DNA of 49,930 bases from an uncultured Robiginitomaculum sp. (GTDB lineage Bacteria > Pseudomonadota > Alphaproteobacteria > Caulobacterales > Maricaulaceae), in contig CALLXE010000024.1 of assembly GCA_938015875.1 (NCBI GenBank), forward strand, positions 1 to 49,930. Direction: 5' to 3'. Position numbers and translations under genes: made by a program. This document shows, piece by piece, positions 7,447-17,114 of the stretch (its first letter is position 1; each line of letters begins with the position of its first letter). The notes under the pieces were generated by a model that had not been told where the DNA came from, made no database searches, and saw nothing but the letters and a program-made list of their open reading frames with translations.

Positions 7447-9108
7447 ATGCCAAAAGCGACCCTTCATACTCTTGCAGAGCGAATTACGGTTCCGCCGCGC
7501 AAACGCACCGGTGATATTTCCTTTACGCCGTCGCGGATTAAAACCGAAGTTCTGGCCGGCTTTACGGTCGCGCTGGCTTTGGTTCCCGAAGCCGTGGCCT
7601 TTGCTTTTGTCGCCGGCGTGCATCCTCTGGTCGGGCTGTATGCAGCTTTTATCGTCGGCTTGATCACAGCCTGTATTGGCGGTCGTCCGGGTATGATTTC
7701 CGGCGCGACCGGCGCGCTCGCCGTGGTCATGGTAGCCTTGGTTGCCAAGCATGGGGTTGAGTATTTGTTCGCGACCGTCGTCCTTATGGGCATATTGCAA
7801 ATTCTCGCGGGCGTGTTCCGGCTGGGTAAGTTTATCCGCCTTGTACCGCATCCCGTTATGCTCGGCTTTGTAAACGGTCTGGCGATTGTGATTTTCCTTG
7901 CGCAACTCAAACAGTTTGAAGTTCTGCCCGAAGGCGGACTGCAAGTCGGCGGAGGTACAGGCGACGGTCACGGCGGTTTTTCCGGTCTTTTTCACGCTGA
8001 ATATCTCAGTGGCATGAAGCTTTATCTGATGCTCGGTCTGTCGGCTCTGACTATGTTCATTATCTGGGTAACCCCAAAAATTACCCGCGCCATTCCCGCG
8101 CCTCTTGCCGGCATCGGTCTTGTCACCGCGTTGGTTTTGATTTTCAAACTTGATACATCCACGGTCGGTGATTTGGCTTCAGTCAAGGGCGGCTTGCCGC
8201 CGTTCCACATTCCGTCTGTGGCGCTGAATTTTGAGACCCTGCAAATCATTTTCCCGTTTGCGGTAATCCTTGCCGCGATTGGTTTGATCGAAAGCTTGCT
8301 GACCTTAAATCTCGTCGGCGAGATCACCAATAAACGCGGCGGCGCGTCCCAAGAATGTGTGGCCCAAGGTCTTGCCAATACGGTCACCGGGTTTTTCGGC
8401 GGCATGGGCGGCTGCGCGATGATCGGGCAATCGATGATCAATGTAAAATCCGGCGGCCGGACGCGCCTGTCGGGTATTTCGGCGGCGCTGTTTCTGCTCG
8501 CCTTTATCCTGTTCCTGTCCGGCTATATTGAAATGATTCCGTTGGCTGCGCTTGTCGGTGTCATGTTCATGGTCGTGATCGGCACATTTGCGTGGCAGTC
8601 ATTATCCATCATGAGAAAAATTCCAAAGATTGATGCCTTCGTTATCGTCCTCGTGACCCTTGTGACGGTCTGGCACGATTTGGCGCAAGCGGTTGTTGTC
8701 GGCGTTATCGTCTCCGCTCTGGCCTATGCCTGGCAGAACGCGCGGCGCATCCACGCCGACACAGAAGTCACGGATGACGTCAAAATCTATAAAATCGAAG
8801 GCCCGTTATTTTTTGGATCTGCAGAGGGATTTGCCGAACTGTTCACGCCGGAAACCGACCCGGATAATGTGGTCGTCGACTTTATGAACTCCCGCGTTGC
8901 CGACCAATCTGCCCTGCAAGCCATTGAGGCTTTAGCCACGAAATATCAGGGTTTGGGCAAAACGTTGCAATTGCGCCACCTGACCCGCGATTGTCACAAG
9001 CTGTTATCCAAAGCCGGACAATTGATAATCGACAGTGACGATGATCCCGATTACGAAGTCGCCGCTAACTACTCTGTCAGCATCGGAAGCTTCGGCGGCG
9101 GGCATTAG
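7447..9108 (+). CDS. SulP-family anion transporter with STAS domain
   Basis: A polytopic inner-membrane carrier of about 553 residues. The membrane part carries the SulP signature near the start ([32 protein letters not shown]), further transmembrane segments to about residue 430, and a C-terminal STAS domain from about 445 to 545. Family members move sulfate, bicarbonate or dicarboxylates with Na+ or H+; the substrate here is unknown. Two in-frame ATGs exist; I prefer 7447 because GGAG lies eight bases before it, while 7429 has only a poorly spaced AGGA. Divergent from the esterase; followed by a strong terminator. Confidence 0.88.
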   Translation: MPKATLHTLAERITVPPRKRTGDISFTPSRIKTEVLAGFTVALALVPEAVAFAFVAGVHPLVGLYAAFIVGLITACIGGRPGMISGATGALAVVMVALVAKHGVEYLFATVVLMGILQILAGVFRLGKFIRLVPHPVMLGFVNGLAIVIFLAQLKQFEVLPEGGLQVGGGTGDGHGGFSGLFHAEYLSGMKLYLMLGLSALTMFIIWVTPKITRAIPAPLAGIGLVTALVLIFKLDTSTVGDLASVKGGLPPFHIPSVALNFETLQIIFPFAVILAAIGLIESLLTLNLVGEITNKRGGASQECVAQGLANTVTGFFGGMGGCAMIGQSMINVKSGGRTRLSGISAALFLLAFILFLSGYIEMIPLAALVGVMFMVVIGTFAWQSLSIMRKIPKIDAFVIVLVTLVTVWHDLAQAVVVGVIVSALAYAWQNARRIHADTEVTDDVKIYKIEGPLFFGSAEGFAELFTPETDPDNVVVDFMNSRVADQSALQAIEALATKYQGLGKTLQLRHLTRDCHKLLSKAGQLIIDSDDDPDYEVAANYSVSIGSFGGGH

Positions 9109-9129
9109 GGCTTTAGGCGTAAATAAGAA

Positions 9130-9161
9130 GACCCCGCCGTCCGAAGTCGGCGGGGCCTTTA
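9130..9161. terminator. Bidirectional intrinsic terminator
   Basis: An 8-bp GC stem, CCCCGCCG/CGGCGGGG at 9132-9139 and 9148-9155. On the minus strand the loop contains C(TTCG)G and is followed by a T-rich tract; on the plus strand it is followed by CCTTTAAT. It lies between the convergent SulP gene and aceA and can serve both. Confidence 0.8.
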
Positions 9162-9185
9162 ATCAAGCCTATATTGCTTTTGCTT

Positions 9186-10796
9186 TTAGGCGACCTGATC
9201 AAATTGGTTCATGGTGTTGGCGTGACCGCCGGCTTTGAGGGCGCGCTCACCGGCGACCATTTCTTTAAACGTATCGCCGAGGTCTGAGCCGACTTCGTGC
9301 TGATGTTTCACCGCCGACACGCCATTGCGAATTTCTTCGCGCTGAATGGTGTTGACATAGGCTTCCATCTTGCGCTCGCCGAAATAACCCTTGGACAAAT
9401 CATCCATGAATTTCGCCGTCATGTGGAATGTCGGCAAAGTAATCAGGTTATGGAACACGCCGGCCTCGCGGGAAATATCGGTCTGGAACGCTGCCAGACG
9501 GCGATTGGTCTCAAGGCCAAGCTCCTGATCATCATATTCAGAGCCCATAAGCTCAATACCTTCGGGCAGATCGGACGGCTGTATTTTGCCGGCAGCAATC
9601 CACTCCTCGCGCACTTGCTGACGCAGGTTCAACGTCCAGTTAAAGGACGGTGAGTTATTATAAGTCAGCTTGGCATTGGGCACGACCTGTTTGATGCGGT
9701 TGACCATTCCGGCGATGCGCGACACATTTGGCGTGGCTGTTTCAATCCAGAGCATATCCGCTCCGCCTTCGGTCAGGCTGCTGATGCAATCTTCGACCAC
9801 GCGGTCTTCGCCGGTATCATCTTTAAATTTATAAAGACCGTTCGGCAGGCGTTTCGGGCGCACAATCTTGCCGTCTTGCATGATTGCAACTTCGCCTTCG
9901 ACCAGTGGATTCAAATCGGTCACCGGCTCTGTATCCAGCCATTTGATATATTCAGACGCGCCGTCGGCACCGTTTGTGACGGGAACTTTTTGCGTCAGGC
10001 CTGCGCCGAGGCTATCCGTGCGGGCCACGATAACGCCATCATCAACGCCCAATTCTTCAAAGGCGAGGCGAACCGCTTTGAGCTTAACATTAAACTCTTC
10101 ACGCGGAACCGTAACCTTACCGTCTTGGTGACCGCACTGTTTAGCGTCTGACACTTGGTTTTCAATTTGGATGCAGCACGCGCCGGCCAGTATCATCTGC
10201 TTGGACAGCAAATAGGTGGCGTGCTCATTGCCGAAACCGGCGTCAATGTCCGCGATGATCGGCACAACATGGGTTTCAAAATTGTCGATGGCCGCAATAG
10301 CGCCATCAATGTCGCCGTCGGTCCGGCGTGCCGTTTTCAGGGCTGCAAACAAATCATTGATCGCGACTTCATCGGCCTGACGCAAGGATGTGTATATCTC
10401 TTGGATAAGGTCAACTACGGATGTTTTTTCGTGCATGGACTGATCCGGCAAATGACCGAAACTGTTACGCAGCCCGGCGACCATCCATCCGGACAGATAC
10501 ACATAGGCGCCCTTGGTTGTGCCTTTCATACGCTTAACCGATTTGATCATTTGCTGGGCGTGAAACCCTGACCAACAACCGAGTGATTGTGTGGAATTGC
10601 GGTGGTCCTTGTCATAGGCCGCCATATCGGCGCGCATGACGGATGCCATATCGCGGGCAATATCCAGATGGGTGTTGTATGTGTTTTGCAGGCGTAACTG
10701 CACCATATCATCGATCTGAACGCCGCTGCGGGTCTGTCCGTCGGGGTAGCGCTTTAAAAGCTCTGATCGGATTTCGCTGTAAGTTTGATGTGTCAT
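9186..10796 (-). CDS. aceA: Isocitrate lyase
   Basis: A 536-residue enzyme that splits isocitrate to glyoxylate and succinate in the glyoxylate shunt. The active-site loop is KQCGH at residues 219-223, with catalytic C221. Length matches the longer isocitrate lyase subgroup known from Pseudomonas rather than the 434-residue E. coli form. I set the start at the ATG at 10796 (MTHQTYSEI), which has GGAG just upstream; the frame is open further but that part overlaps aceB and has no homology. It follows aceB by 20 bases, so the two form an aceB-aceA operon. Confidence 0.95.
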   Translation of the reverse strand: MTHQTYSEIRSELLKRYPDGQTRSGVQIDDMVQLRLQNTYNTHLDIARDMASVMRADMAAYDKDHRNSTQSLGCWSGFHAQQMIKSVKRMKGTTKGAYVYLSGWMVAGLRNSFGHLPDQSMHEKTSVVDLIQEIYTSLRQADEVAINDLFAALKTARRTDGDIDGAIAAIDNFETHVVPIIADIDAGFGNEHATYLLSKQMILAGACCIQIENQVSDAKQCGHQDGKVTVPREEFNVKLKAVRLAFEELGVDDGVIVARTDSLGAGLTQKVPVTNGADGASEYIKWLDTEPVTDLNPLVEGEVAIMQDGKIVRPKRLPNGLYKFKDDTGEDRVVEDCISSLTEGGADMLWIETATPNVSRIAGMVNRIKQVVPNAKLTYNNSPSFNWTLNLRQQVREEWIAAGKIQPSDLPEGIELMGSEYDDQELGLETNRRLAAFQTDISREAGVFHNLITLPTFHMTAKFMDDLSKGYFGERKMEAYVNTIQREEIRNGVSAVKHQHEVGSDLGDTFKEMVAGERALKAGGHANTMNQFDQVA

Positions 10797-10816
10797 GATA
10801 GTCTCCGTTTTTAAAA

Positions 10817-12454
10817 TTAAGCGTGAAGCTTTTGAAGCTCGCGGTATGCAGGCAGGGTGAGAAAGTCGACAAATTCGACGGACGTGGCTGTCTTGGTGAA
10901 AATGTCGGCGGCTTTTTGGAAGTGTCCTGGGCCGAAATTCTCGCCGACCTCGGCTTTGATTTTGCCCATTTCTTCTTCCAGAATGGCTTCGAAATAAGCG
11001 GACTTCATTTTCGTCGTTGTGCCGTCCTCTTTGACGATGGTTTGGCCGTGACGCAGCCACTGCCAGACTTGGCTGCGGGAAATTTCTGCCGTCGCGGCGT
11101 CTTCCATAAGATTATGGATCGGAACCGCGCCGCGTCCCTGTAGCCATGCGGCGATATAGGTGATGCCGACGGATATATTGGTTCGCAATCCGGCTTCAGT
11201 CGCTGTGCCTGTATGGGGGGTCAGCAAAGAGCCTTCGGTAATACGCGGCATAACCTGTTGGCGCAGCATTTGATGCTTGCCCGGCATTTCGGCGTTAAAG
11301 ACGTCCATGGCCGGCGCCACCAAATCAGGATGGGCGACCCAAGTGCCGTCATGTCCGGCGCGGGCTTCGCGCAATTTATCAGCCTTAACTTTGGCAAATG
11401 CAGCCTTGTTTGCGGCGTCATCACCTTTGACCGGGATTTGCGCTGCCATACCGCCCATAGCGTGAGCGCGGCGACGATGACATGTTTCAATCAGTTTGAT
11501 GGAGTAAGCATTCAGAAACGCGCGATCCATACCGACCTGCGCCCGGTCCGGCAGCATATATTGGCTGTGATTGCGCAAGGTCTTGATGTAGCTGAAAATG
11601 TAATCCCAGCGCCCGCAATTCAGGCCGGAAATATGGTTTTTCAGCTCGTACAAAATCTCGTCCATTTCGAACGCGGCCGGTAGGGTTTCAATCAAAACCG
11701 TGGCTTTAATTGTTCCGTTCGGCAGGCCGACAACGGTTTGCGCAAAGTTAAAGACATCATTCCAAAGGCGCGCCTCGGTATGGCTTTCAAGCTTTGGCAG
11801 ATAGTAGAATGGCCCGCGCCCGCTGTCGGCGAGCATTTTGCCGTTGTGAAAAATGTGGAGTCCGAAATCGACAAGACTTGCAGACATAGGGCGGCCGTCA
11901 ACGGTGATATTATCTTCGGTCAAATGCCAGCCACGCGGACGTACAAGCATCGTCGCAGTCGTTGCGTTCATTGTGTAAGACTTGCCCCGGGCTTTGTCTT
12001 CGAGCGCCAGCGTTCCGCGCGCATAATCGCGCATGTTAATCTGGCCTTCCATCATATTTGAAAATGTCGGGGAGGACGCGTCTTCAAAGTCGGCCATGAA
12101 CATTTTTGCGCCGCAGTTAAGGGCGTTGATCATCATTTTGCGATCAACAGGACCGGTGATTTCAACCCGGCGATCCTGAAGCGCCGCCGGGATGGGGGCG
12201 ACCTCCCACATGGAATTGCGCAAATGTGCGGTCTCAGGCAGGAAGCCGGGAAGCTCGCCGTGATCAATCCTGTCTTGGCGATCCGCGCGGTCCTCTAAGA
12301 GGTTGCGGCGGGTGCGGCCAAAGCGGCGCTCAAGGTCAGCAAGGAATAAAAGGGCATCCGGCGTTAAGACGTCATCATAGCCCGGCGCTGTCTTTCCGGT
12401 GACTTTCGCAAGAACGCGATGACGGGGGGTAAGGCTTGGGTCTGCTTCGGCCAT
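10817..12454 (-). CDS. aceB: Malate synthase A
   Basis: A 545-residue cytosolic enzyme that condenses glyoxylate with acetyl-CoA to malate. Typical malate synthase A segments are present: GPVDRKMMINALNCGAKMFMADFEDA, VRPRGWHL with the catalytic arginine, AMGGMAAQIPVK, and HDGTWVAHPDLV. Length is normal for the A isoform. A CAGGAG site precedes the ATG. It is the first gene of the aceB-aceA operon and is divergent from the XRE/ScfR-type regulator, an arrangement common for this regulator family in alphaproteobacteria and actinobacteria. Confidence 0.95.
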   Translation of the reverse strand: MAEADPSLTPRHRVLAKVTGKTAPGYDDVLTPDALLFLADLERRFGRTRRNLLEDRADRQDRIDHGELPGFLPETAHLRNSMWEVAPIPAALQDRRVEITGPVDRKMMINALNCGAKMFMADFEDASSPTFSNMMEGQINMRDYARGTLALEDKARGKSYTMNATTATMLVRPRGWHLTEDNITVDGRPMSASLVDFGLHIFHNGKMLADSGRGPFYYLPKLESHTEARLWNDVFNFAQTVVGLPNGTIKATVLIETLPAAFEMDEILYELKNHISGLNCGRWDYIFSYIKTLRNHSQYMLPDRAQVGMDRAFLNAYSIKLIETCHRRRAHAMGGMAAQIPVKGDDAANKAAFAKVKADKLREARAGHDGTWVAHPDLVAPAMDVFNAEMPGKHQMLRQQVMPRITEGSLLTPHTGTATEAGLRTNISVGITYIAAWLQGRGAVPIHNLMEDAATAEISRSQVWQWLRHGQTIVKEDGTTTKMKSAYFEAILEEEMGKIKAEVGENFGPGHFQKAADIFTKTATSVEFVDFLTLPAYRELQKLHA

Positions 12455-12565
12455 AATAATCTCCTGTAAAAACCAATGCGGTATTCGATGACGTACAAAT
12501 GTTACAAAAATCGGGGAGAGTCACGAAAATGAGGGTGCGCAAGTCTGTTTTGTCTTTGTCTCTTG

Positions 12566-12592
12566 TGTAAAATTGTAAATTATGTAAACAAT
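12566..12592. promoter_or_regulatory. TGTAAA repeat cluster in the aceB/regulator intergenic region
   Basis: Three TGTAAA hexamers start at 12566, 12574 and 12583, and ATTGT-N11-ACAAT forms an inverted repeat at 12572-12592. Further out, minus-strand TGTAA-type elements recur near 12498-12512. The cluster ends six bases before the regulator's ATG, consistent with an operator for autoregulation and aceBA control. Confidence 0.4.
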
Positions 12593-12597
12593 AGTCT

Positions 12598-14019
12598 ATG
12601 ACAAAATTGTCCGGACAAAAGCTGATGATTGGGCCGCGTCTTCGGCGTTTGCGGCAGACTTTGGGTCTGACCCAGGCCCGTATGGCGCAGGATTTGGACA
12701 TCTCGACCAGTTACTTAAACCTGATTGAGCGCAATCAGCGCCCCATGAGCGCGAAGGTTTTGCTGCGCCTGTCCGGAGTTTATGATTTTGACATGGCAGA
12801 GTTCTCAGGCCGCAGCGACGCGGCTTTGGTTGCTGATCTGCATGATGCTATGCGCGATCCTGCCATTGGGGCGGGCAATGTTTCGCGTCAGGATTTGGAA
12901 GATATTGTCGGGATTAACCCGGAAGTCGGGCAGGCGGTCTTGCGCCTGTATAAAAGCTATCGCCGCGCGACATTGGCAGAAGGCAGCAGTCCGGATGCGC
13001 AGAGCTTGCTTGATCCGGCGACCCAAGCGACCGAAGCCGTGCGGACATTTCTGCAGGGCCGGCGCAATTATTTTGAAGATATCGACAGCGCGGCTGAAGC
13101 TCTTTCGTCAGAACTGTCAAAAAGCGGGACCGGTCTGTCCACGGCGTTGACCTTGCGTTTGAAAGACGCTCATGGTCTGTCCGTGCGCGTCGTGCCTGTG
13201 TCGGTTATGCCTGAAATGCTGCGCTATTTTGATCGCCATTCCAAACGCATTAACATCTCAGAGCTTATGCCGGCGTCCGGACGGGTGTTTCAAATGGCCT
13301 ATCAGATCGGCATGTTAGAGCATCGCGATCTGATCGACGGGGTGATAAAGACGGCAGGGTTTGAAACCCGTGAGGCCGAGCGCCTGTGCCGTACATCACT
13401 GGCCAATTATTTTGCCGCGGCCGTTTTAATGCCTTACGCGAAGTTCCTTAAAGAAGCTGAGAGCTGTAAATACGATATAGAGCTTTTGTCCCACCGGTTC
13501 GGGACCGGGTTTGAGCAAACGGCGCATCGCTTGACCACGCTTCAAAAGCCGGATGCTCGCGGCGTACCGTTTTTCTTTGTTCGGATTGATACGGCCGGGA
13601 ATGTATCCAAGCGCTTCTCCGCCGGGCGGTTTCATTTTTCTGATTTCGGCGGGGCGTGCCCGCTTTGGAATATCCATGACGCGTTTCAGACGCCGGGTGT
13701 TGTGCGTACGCAAATTATTGAGATGCCGGACGAGACAACTTATTTTTCTATTGCCCGAACCGTTACCCGCACCGGCGGGGCCTATGGCCGGGGCGCGCAG
13801 AAACTGGCCATTGGTCTGGGCTGTGATATCGCTTATGCGCCGCGTTTGGTTTATGCGGTGGGCATGGATTTGGACGGACACACGCCAACACCGATAGGCA
13901 TTAATTGCCATTTATGTGAGCGCGATAATTGCCGCCAGCGAGCTCATGCCCCGCTGAACCGCAAGCTTACCTTTGATGAGCGTGCCCGCGGCATGAGTAT
14001 TTTTCGGTTCGAAGTTTAA
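12598..14019 (+). CDS. XRE-family regulator, ScfR/RamB type, of acetate/fatty acid metabolism
   Basis: A 473-residue regulator with three parts: an N-terminal helix-turn-helix (about residues 10-65, QTLGLTQARMAQDLDISTSYLNLIERNQRP), a central IrrE/M78-like domain, and a C-terminal DUF2083-type domain with a cysteine group (CHLCERDNC). The M78 zinc motif HExxH is not present; the matching place reads AYQIG, as usual for ligand-sensing members that are not proteases. Known relatives control glyoxylate-shunt or methylcitrate genes in response to acyl-CoAs. Divergent from aceB-aceA, which is the likely target. Ribosome site before the ATG at 12598 is weak; ATG at 12625 is a less likely alternative. 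Confidence 0.85.
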   Translation: MTKLSGQKLMIGPRLRRLRQTLGLTQARMAQDLDISTSYLNLIERNQRPMSAKVLLRLSGVYDFDMAEFSGRSDAALVADLHDAMRDPAIGAGNVSRQDLEDIVGINPEVGQAVLRLYKSYRRATLAEGSSPDAQSLLDPATQATEAVRTFLQGRRNYFEDIDSAAEALSSELSKSGTGLSTALTLRLKDAHGLSVRVVPVSVMPEMLRYFDRHSKRINISELMPASGRVFQMAYQIGMLEHRDLIDGVIKTAGFETREAERLCRTSLANYFAAAVLMPYAKFLKEAESCKYDIELLSHRFGTGFEQTAHRLTTLQKPDARGVPFFFVRIDTAGNVSKRFSAGRFHFSDFGGACPLWNIHDAFQTPGVVRTQIIEMPDETTYFSIARTVTRTGGAYGRGAQKLAIGLGCDIAYAPRLVYAVGMDLDGHTPTPIGINCHLCERDNCRQRAHAPLNRKLTFDERARGMSIFRFEV

Positions 14020-14029
14020 ACGTCACGTC

Positions 14030-14728
14030 TCAGTCGGCAACCAGCTTGTAACCCTTGCCGCGCACGGTCAAAACATGGGCAGGCTCCGCGCTGTCATTTT
14101 CGATTTTGCGGCGCAAACGCGTGACCTGAACGTCAACGGCGCGCTCTGATTTTGCGCCAATGGCTTCGGCCAGAACGTGGCGGGCAATGGGCACACCGAC
14201 TCGGCCGGCGAGCGTGGATAATAGCGCGCTCTCACCCGAAGTCAGCTTTGCACTCTCTCCGTTTCGGGTGAGTTCCCCGCGCAGGGCGTCAAAACTCCAA
14301 GGGCCAAACAGCAGTGGCCCGTCATCTTTATCATCCGGTATGCGGCGTAAAATCGCGTCGATACGCAGAACCAGCTCTTCCGGCTCAAACGGCTTGGGCA
14401 GGTAATCATCGGCGCCAAGCTTCAGCCCTTCAATCCGATCAGAAGCTTCACCTTTGGCGGTCAACAGAATGATCGGCACATCAGATCGCGCGCGCAGGCT
14501 TTGCGTCAATTCAAACCCTGTCTCGCCCGGCATCATCACATCTAAAATCAGGCAATCAAAGGCGAGAGTCTTCATCAGGCTGCGCGCCTCGCCCGCGCCG
14601 GACGCCGCGCTGACGCGAAAGCCTTGCTTTGTTAAATAGCGTTTTAAAAGGTCGCGAATGCGATCATCATCGTCCACAACCAACAGATGAATGTCTCTGC
14701 GCCCGGATAATTCGTGGCTTGTCGTCAT
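14030..14728 (-). CDS. OmpR-family response regulator
   Basis: A 232-residue two-domain response regulator. The receiver domain has the acidic pocket VVDDDDR, phospho-acceptor D63 in ILDVMMPG, the T of ILLTAKG and the K of YLPKPF. A winged-helix DNA-binding domain fills the C-terminal half (VDVQVTRLRRKIE, TVRGKGYKLV). No histidine kinase gene is in the window, so the partner is elsewhere. It is divergent from ilvE; similar regulators (PetR-type) sit next to ilvE in other alphaproteobacteria, as I recall. Signal and targets unknown. Confidence 0.9.
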   Translation of the reverse strand: MTTSHELSGRRDIHLLVVDDDDRIRDLLKRYLTKQGFRVSAASGAGEARSLMKTLAFDCLILDVMMPGETGFELTQSLRARSDVPIILLTAKGEASDRIEGLKLGADDYLPKPFEPEELVLRIDAILRRIPDDKDDGPLLFGPWSFDALRGELTRNGESAKLTSGESALLSTLAGRVGVPIARHVLAEAIGAKSERAVDVQVTRLRRKIENDSAEPAHVLTVRGKGYKLVAD

Positions 14729-14808
14729 GATGTCCCTGATTGCGCAATTTGCGCTCTGTTTTGCGTTGACAGTTTGCGTTTCAAAGTGACAATGCCGCGT
14801 AAATTCAG

Positions 14809-14822
14809 GCCCCGCAAGGGGC
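14809..14822 (+). other. GNRA-loop hairpin in the ilvE leader
   Basis: GCCCC-GCAA-GGGGC, a 5-bp GC stem with a GCAA tetraloop, 22 bases before the ilvE ATG. No T-run follows, so it is not a terminator by itself. It may stabilise the leader RNA or affect translation start. Confidence 0.35.
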
Positions 14823-14844
14823 AGCAGACTAAGAGTATATCACA

Positions 14845-15723
14845 ATGGCTGACATTCCTTTTCATGACCGCGACGGCTATATTTGGATGGACGGAGAGTT
14901 CGTCGATTGGCGCGATGCAAAAGTGCATGTCCTGTCCCATGCGCTTCATTATGGCTCTGCCGTGTTTGAGGGTGACCGCGCCTATGACGGCGAGATTTTC
15001 GCGCTCGAAGATCACTCACAACGCCTGATTAATTCCGCAAAACATATGGATTTCGAAATTCCGTATTCCCGCGAAGAAATTGACCGGGCCTGCCGTGAAA
15101 CGCTGGCTAAATCCGGTCTTGGCTCTGCTTATGTCCGCCCGTTTTCGTGGCGAGGATCAGAGAAAATGGGTGTGTCTGCTTCGGGCAATACAATTCATTT
15201 ATCCGTCGCCGTTTGGGCGTGGGGTAATTATTTTGAAGATAAAATGAAGGGCATCCGCCTGACCATTGCCAAATGGAAACGCCCGGCCCCGGATACAATC
15301 CCGTGTAAATCCAAAGGCGCCGGCCTTTACATGATTTGCACCATGTCCAAACACGCCGCCGAAGCTGAAGGCTATGATGACGCCCTGATGTATGATTATC
15401 GCGGCCGCGTCGCCGAATGCACAGGCGCGCATATTTTCTTTGTCAAAGACGGAGAACTGCATACGCCGACCAATGATATCCTGCTCGACGGTATCACGTA
15501 TAAAACCGTAATTGCGCTGGCTAAAAAGCGCGGCATTACGGTCAATCAGCGGGACATCATGCCCGAAGAACTGCCGTCATTTGAAGGCTGCTTCGTTGTC
15601 GGCACCGCCGCCGAAGTCACGCCCGTGCGCGAGATTAAAGGCAATACATATGTTGTCGGCGATATAATCCACCAACTTGCCGATGATTACGATAAATTGG
15701 TGCATCGCAAGATTAGTCTTTAA
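14845..15723 (+). CDS. ilvE: Branched-chain amino acid aminotransferase
   Basis: A 292-residue fold-type IV PLP enzyme that interconverts leucine, isoleucine and valine with their 2-oxoacids. The N-terminal GYIWMDGEFVDWRDAKVHVL and HYGSAVFEG segments are typical; the PLP lysine is K157 in CKSKGAGLY, and the conserved EC-G-HIFFVKDG block follows. Length is usual for the family. The ribosome site is weak (TAAGAG), and a GC hairpin lies in the leader. Divergent from a response regulator and convergent with pgsA, with six bases between the stops. Confidence 0.92.
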   Translation: MADIPFHDRDGYIWMDGEFVDWRDAKVHVLSHALHYGSAVFEGDRAYDGEIFALEDHSQRLINSAKHMDFEIPYSREEIDRACRETLAKSGLGSAYVRPFSWRGSEKMGVSASGNTIHLSVAVWAWGNYFEDKMKGIRLTIAKWKRPAPDTIPCKSKGAGLYMICTMSKHAAEAEGYDDALMYDYRGRVAECTGAHIFFVKDGELHTPTNDILLDGITYKTVIALAKKRGITVNQRDIMPEELPSFEGCFVVGTAAEVTPVREIKGNTYVVGDIIHQLADDYDKLVHRKISL

Positions 15724-15729
15724 GCGGAT

Positions 15730-16386
15730 CTAATCCGATTTTCGCATAGCTGACCGGAAATAATGAAACCCGGTGTAGGCAGACAGGATAGCGGCGAGCC
15801 AGAGGGTTGCTGCGGCTGCAATAAATAATCCGTACTCAAATCGGCTGTTTTGTATTTTGTCAAAACTGAAATCGTTTGAAAGCGTCATGGCTGCGAGAAA
15901 CAGGAAGATTGCCAGCATTTCGAAGGCCGTTTTCCATTTCGCGAGTTTCGTCGGCGCCATCACGATATTTTCCAATGCGGCATGTTCTCTCAGGCCGCTG
16001 ATGGAAATATCCCGAAACAAAATGATAAGCGCTGCGGGAAGTAAAATATTGATTGCTCCCTGCAGAGCGAAACAAATGGCAATCAGGCAGCCTGAAACGA
16101 GTAGCTTGTCAGCTATCGGGTCGAGCATGCGTCCGAAATCCGATGTGATTTTCCATTTGCGGGCGAAATATCCGTCCAGATAATCCGTTAAGGCGCAAAG
16201 GATGAACAGGCCCAACACGTAGGGCATGTGATCAAAGCCGACATCTTTGCCGCCCCATCCGCCGCGTGGGGTGTGGAGTGTCATTATGATTCCCCAAACC
16301 AAAACCGGAATCAGCAATATCCGGCTGACCGTCAGCGCATTTGGCAGCCAATGAAGTTTATGCCGCGCGGGCGCCGTATCGCTCAC
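15730..16386 (-). CDS. pgsA: CDP-diacylglycerol-glycerol-3-phosphate 3-phosphatidyltransferase
   Basis: A 218-residue inner-membrane enzyme that makes phosphatidylglycerol phosphate from CDP-diacylglycerol. The complete CDP-alcohol phosphatidyltransferase motif is present: D68-xx-D71-G72-xx-A75-R76-x8-G85-x3-D89-x3-D93, with hydrophobic membrane segments around it. It is the third gene of a uvrC operon and its ATG overlaps the stop of the preceding CDP-alcohol phosphatidyltransferase gene by four bases (ATGA). The uvrC-pgsA order is common in Proteobacteria. Confidence 0.93.
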   Translation of the reverse strand: MSDTAPARHKLHWLPNALTVSRILLIPVLVWGIIMTLHTPRGGWGGKDVGFDHMPYVLGLFILCALTDYLDGYFARKWKITSDFGRMLDPIADKLLVSGCLIAICFALQGAINILLPAALIILFRDISISGLREHAALENIVMAPTKLAKWKTAFEMLAIFLFLAAMTLSNDFSFDKIQNSRFEYGLFIAAAATLWLAAILSAYTGFHYFRSAMRKSD

Positions 16387-17114
16387 GCGTCAGCCTCATC
16401 CGCCTTTACCGGCGTTCCTTTGAAATAATCATAGGCGGTAATCAGCGACAAAACGGTGGCAATACCGAGGCAGATCAGTCCCAAATTCCAGACAATTGAC
16501 CCTGATGTCATCCAGGCCTGCGCGATATTATCGGTGGTTTCAGCCCGGACGCGCTCAAACACTGTGCCGAGCCACGGGGTCGCAATTAAAAGACCGGTGC
16601 CGAGCATAGCCAGGCCGTTTTTATAATCGCCCAATTTTGAATACGGGACGCCGGTTTTAGAAAAATCAAAGCCTTTGAAAATGCCCACTAAAACATCACG
16701 GCCAATGTAAGTTGCGGCGAGGATTAAAAGTGCAGGCGATAAAACGCCGGCTTTTTGACTCGTATAGATTAACGCCAATAATGCTGCGCCGATTAAGACG
16801 GCATCGGCGGCATCATCAAACCAGCCAAACATGCGCCCGCCGGCTTTTTGCGCGCCGCCTAAAATATCGTCGAGCAAATCAGTCAGCGCGCCAAGCGCAA
16901 ATAATACTGAGGCCAATACGGCAAAGCCAAAGTCACGATAAGGCAAATCCGGATTACCTTCGCCGGTGTCCATAAACCGTAGGCCGAAAATAATGATCAC
17001 TGCGACAAGCGGCCCGAGCAACAGTCGCACCAAGGTCAGTCCGTCTGCAAGCGCCGCGGCCTGAACGCTTGTCGTCGGCGCAGCCTCTGAATTATCCGTC
17101 GTTGAAGTATCCAT
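16383..17114 (-). CDS. Divergent CDP-alcohol phosphatidyltransferase family protein
   Basis: A 243-residue membrane protein between uvrC and pgsA. It belongs to the same family as pgsA, but its motif differs. The four aspartates keep their spacing (D79, D82, D100, D104), whereas the glycine after D82 is D83, the A-R pair is G86-G87, and the later glycine is F96. It starts with a polar 20-residue tail, then LADGLTLVRLLLGPLVA like real family members. The first 23 bases overlap the end of uvrC. It could be a phosphatidyltransferase with another substrate, or an inactive partner of PgsA. Family is well supported, function is not. Confidence 0.75.
   Translation of the reverse strand: MDTSTTDNSEAAPTTSVQAAALADGLTLVRLLLGPLVAVIIIFGLRFMDTGEGNPDLPYRDFGFAVLASVLFALGALTDLLDDILGGAQKAGGRMFGWFDDAADAVLIGAALLALIYTSQKAGVLSPALLILAATYIGRDVLVGIFKGFDFSKTGVPYSKLGDYKNGLAMLGTGLLIATPWLGTVFERVRAETTDNIAQAWMTSGSIVWNLGLICLGIATVLSLITAYDYFKGTPVKADEADA

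Noticed and set aside
12598-14019. Metalloprotease activity of the M78/IrrE-like domain
   Set aside because: The HExxH zinc motif is absent (AYQIG at that place), as in other ligand-sensing ScfR-type regulators.
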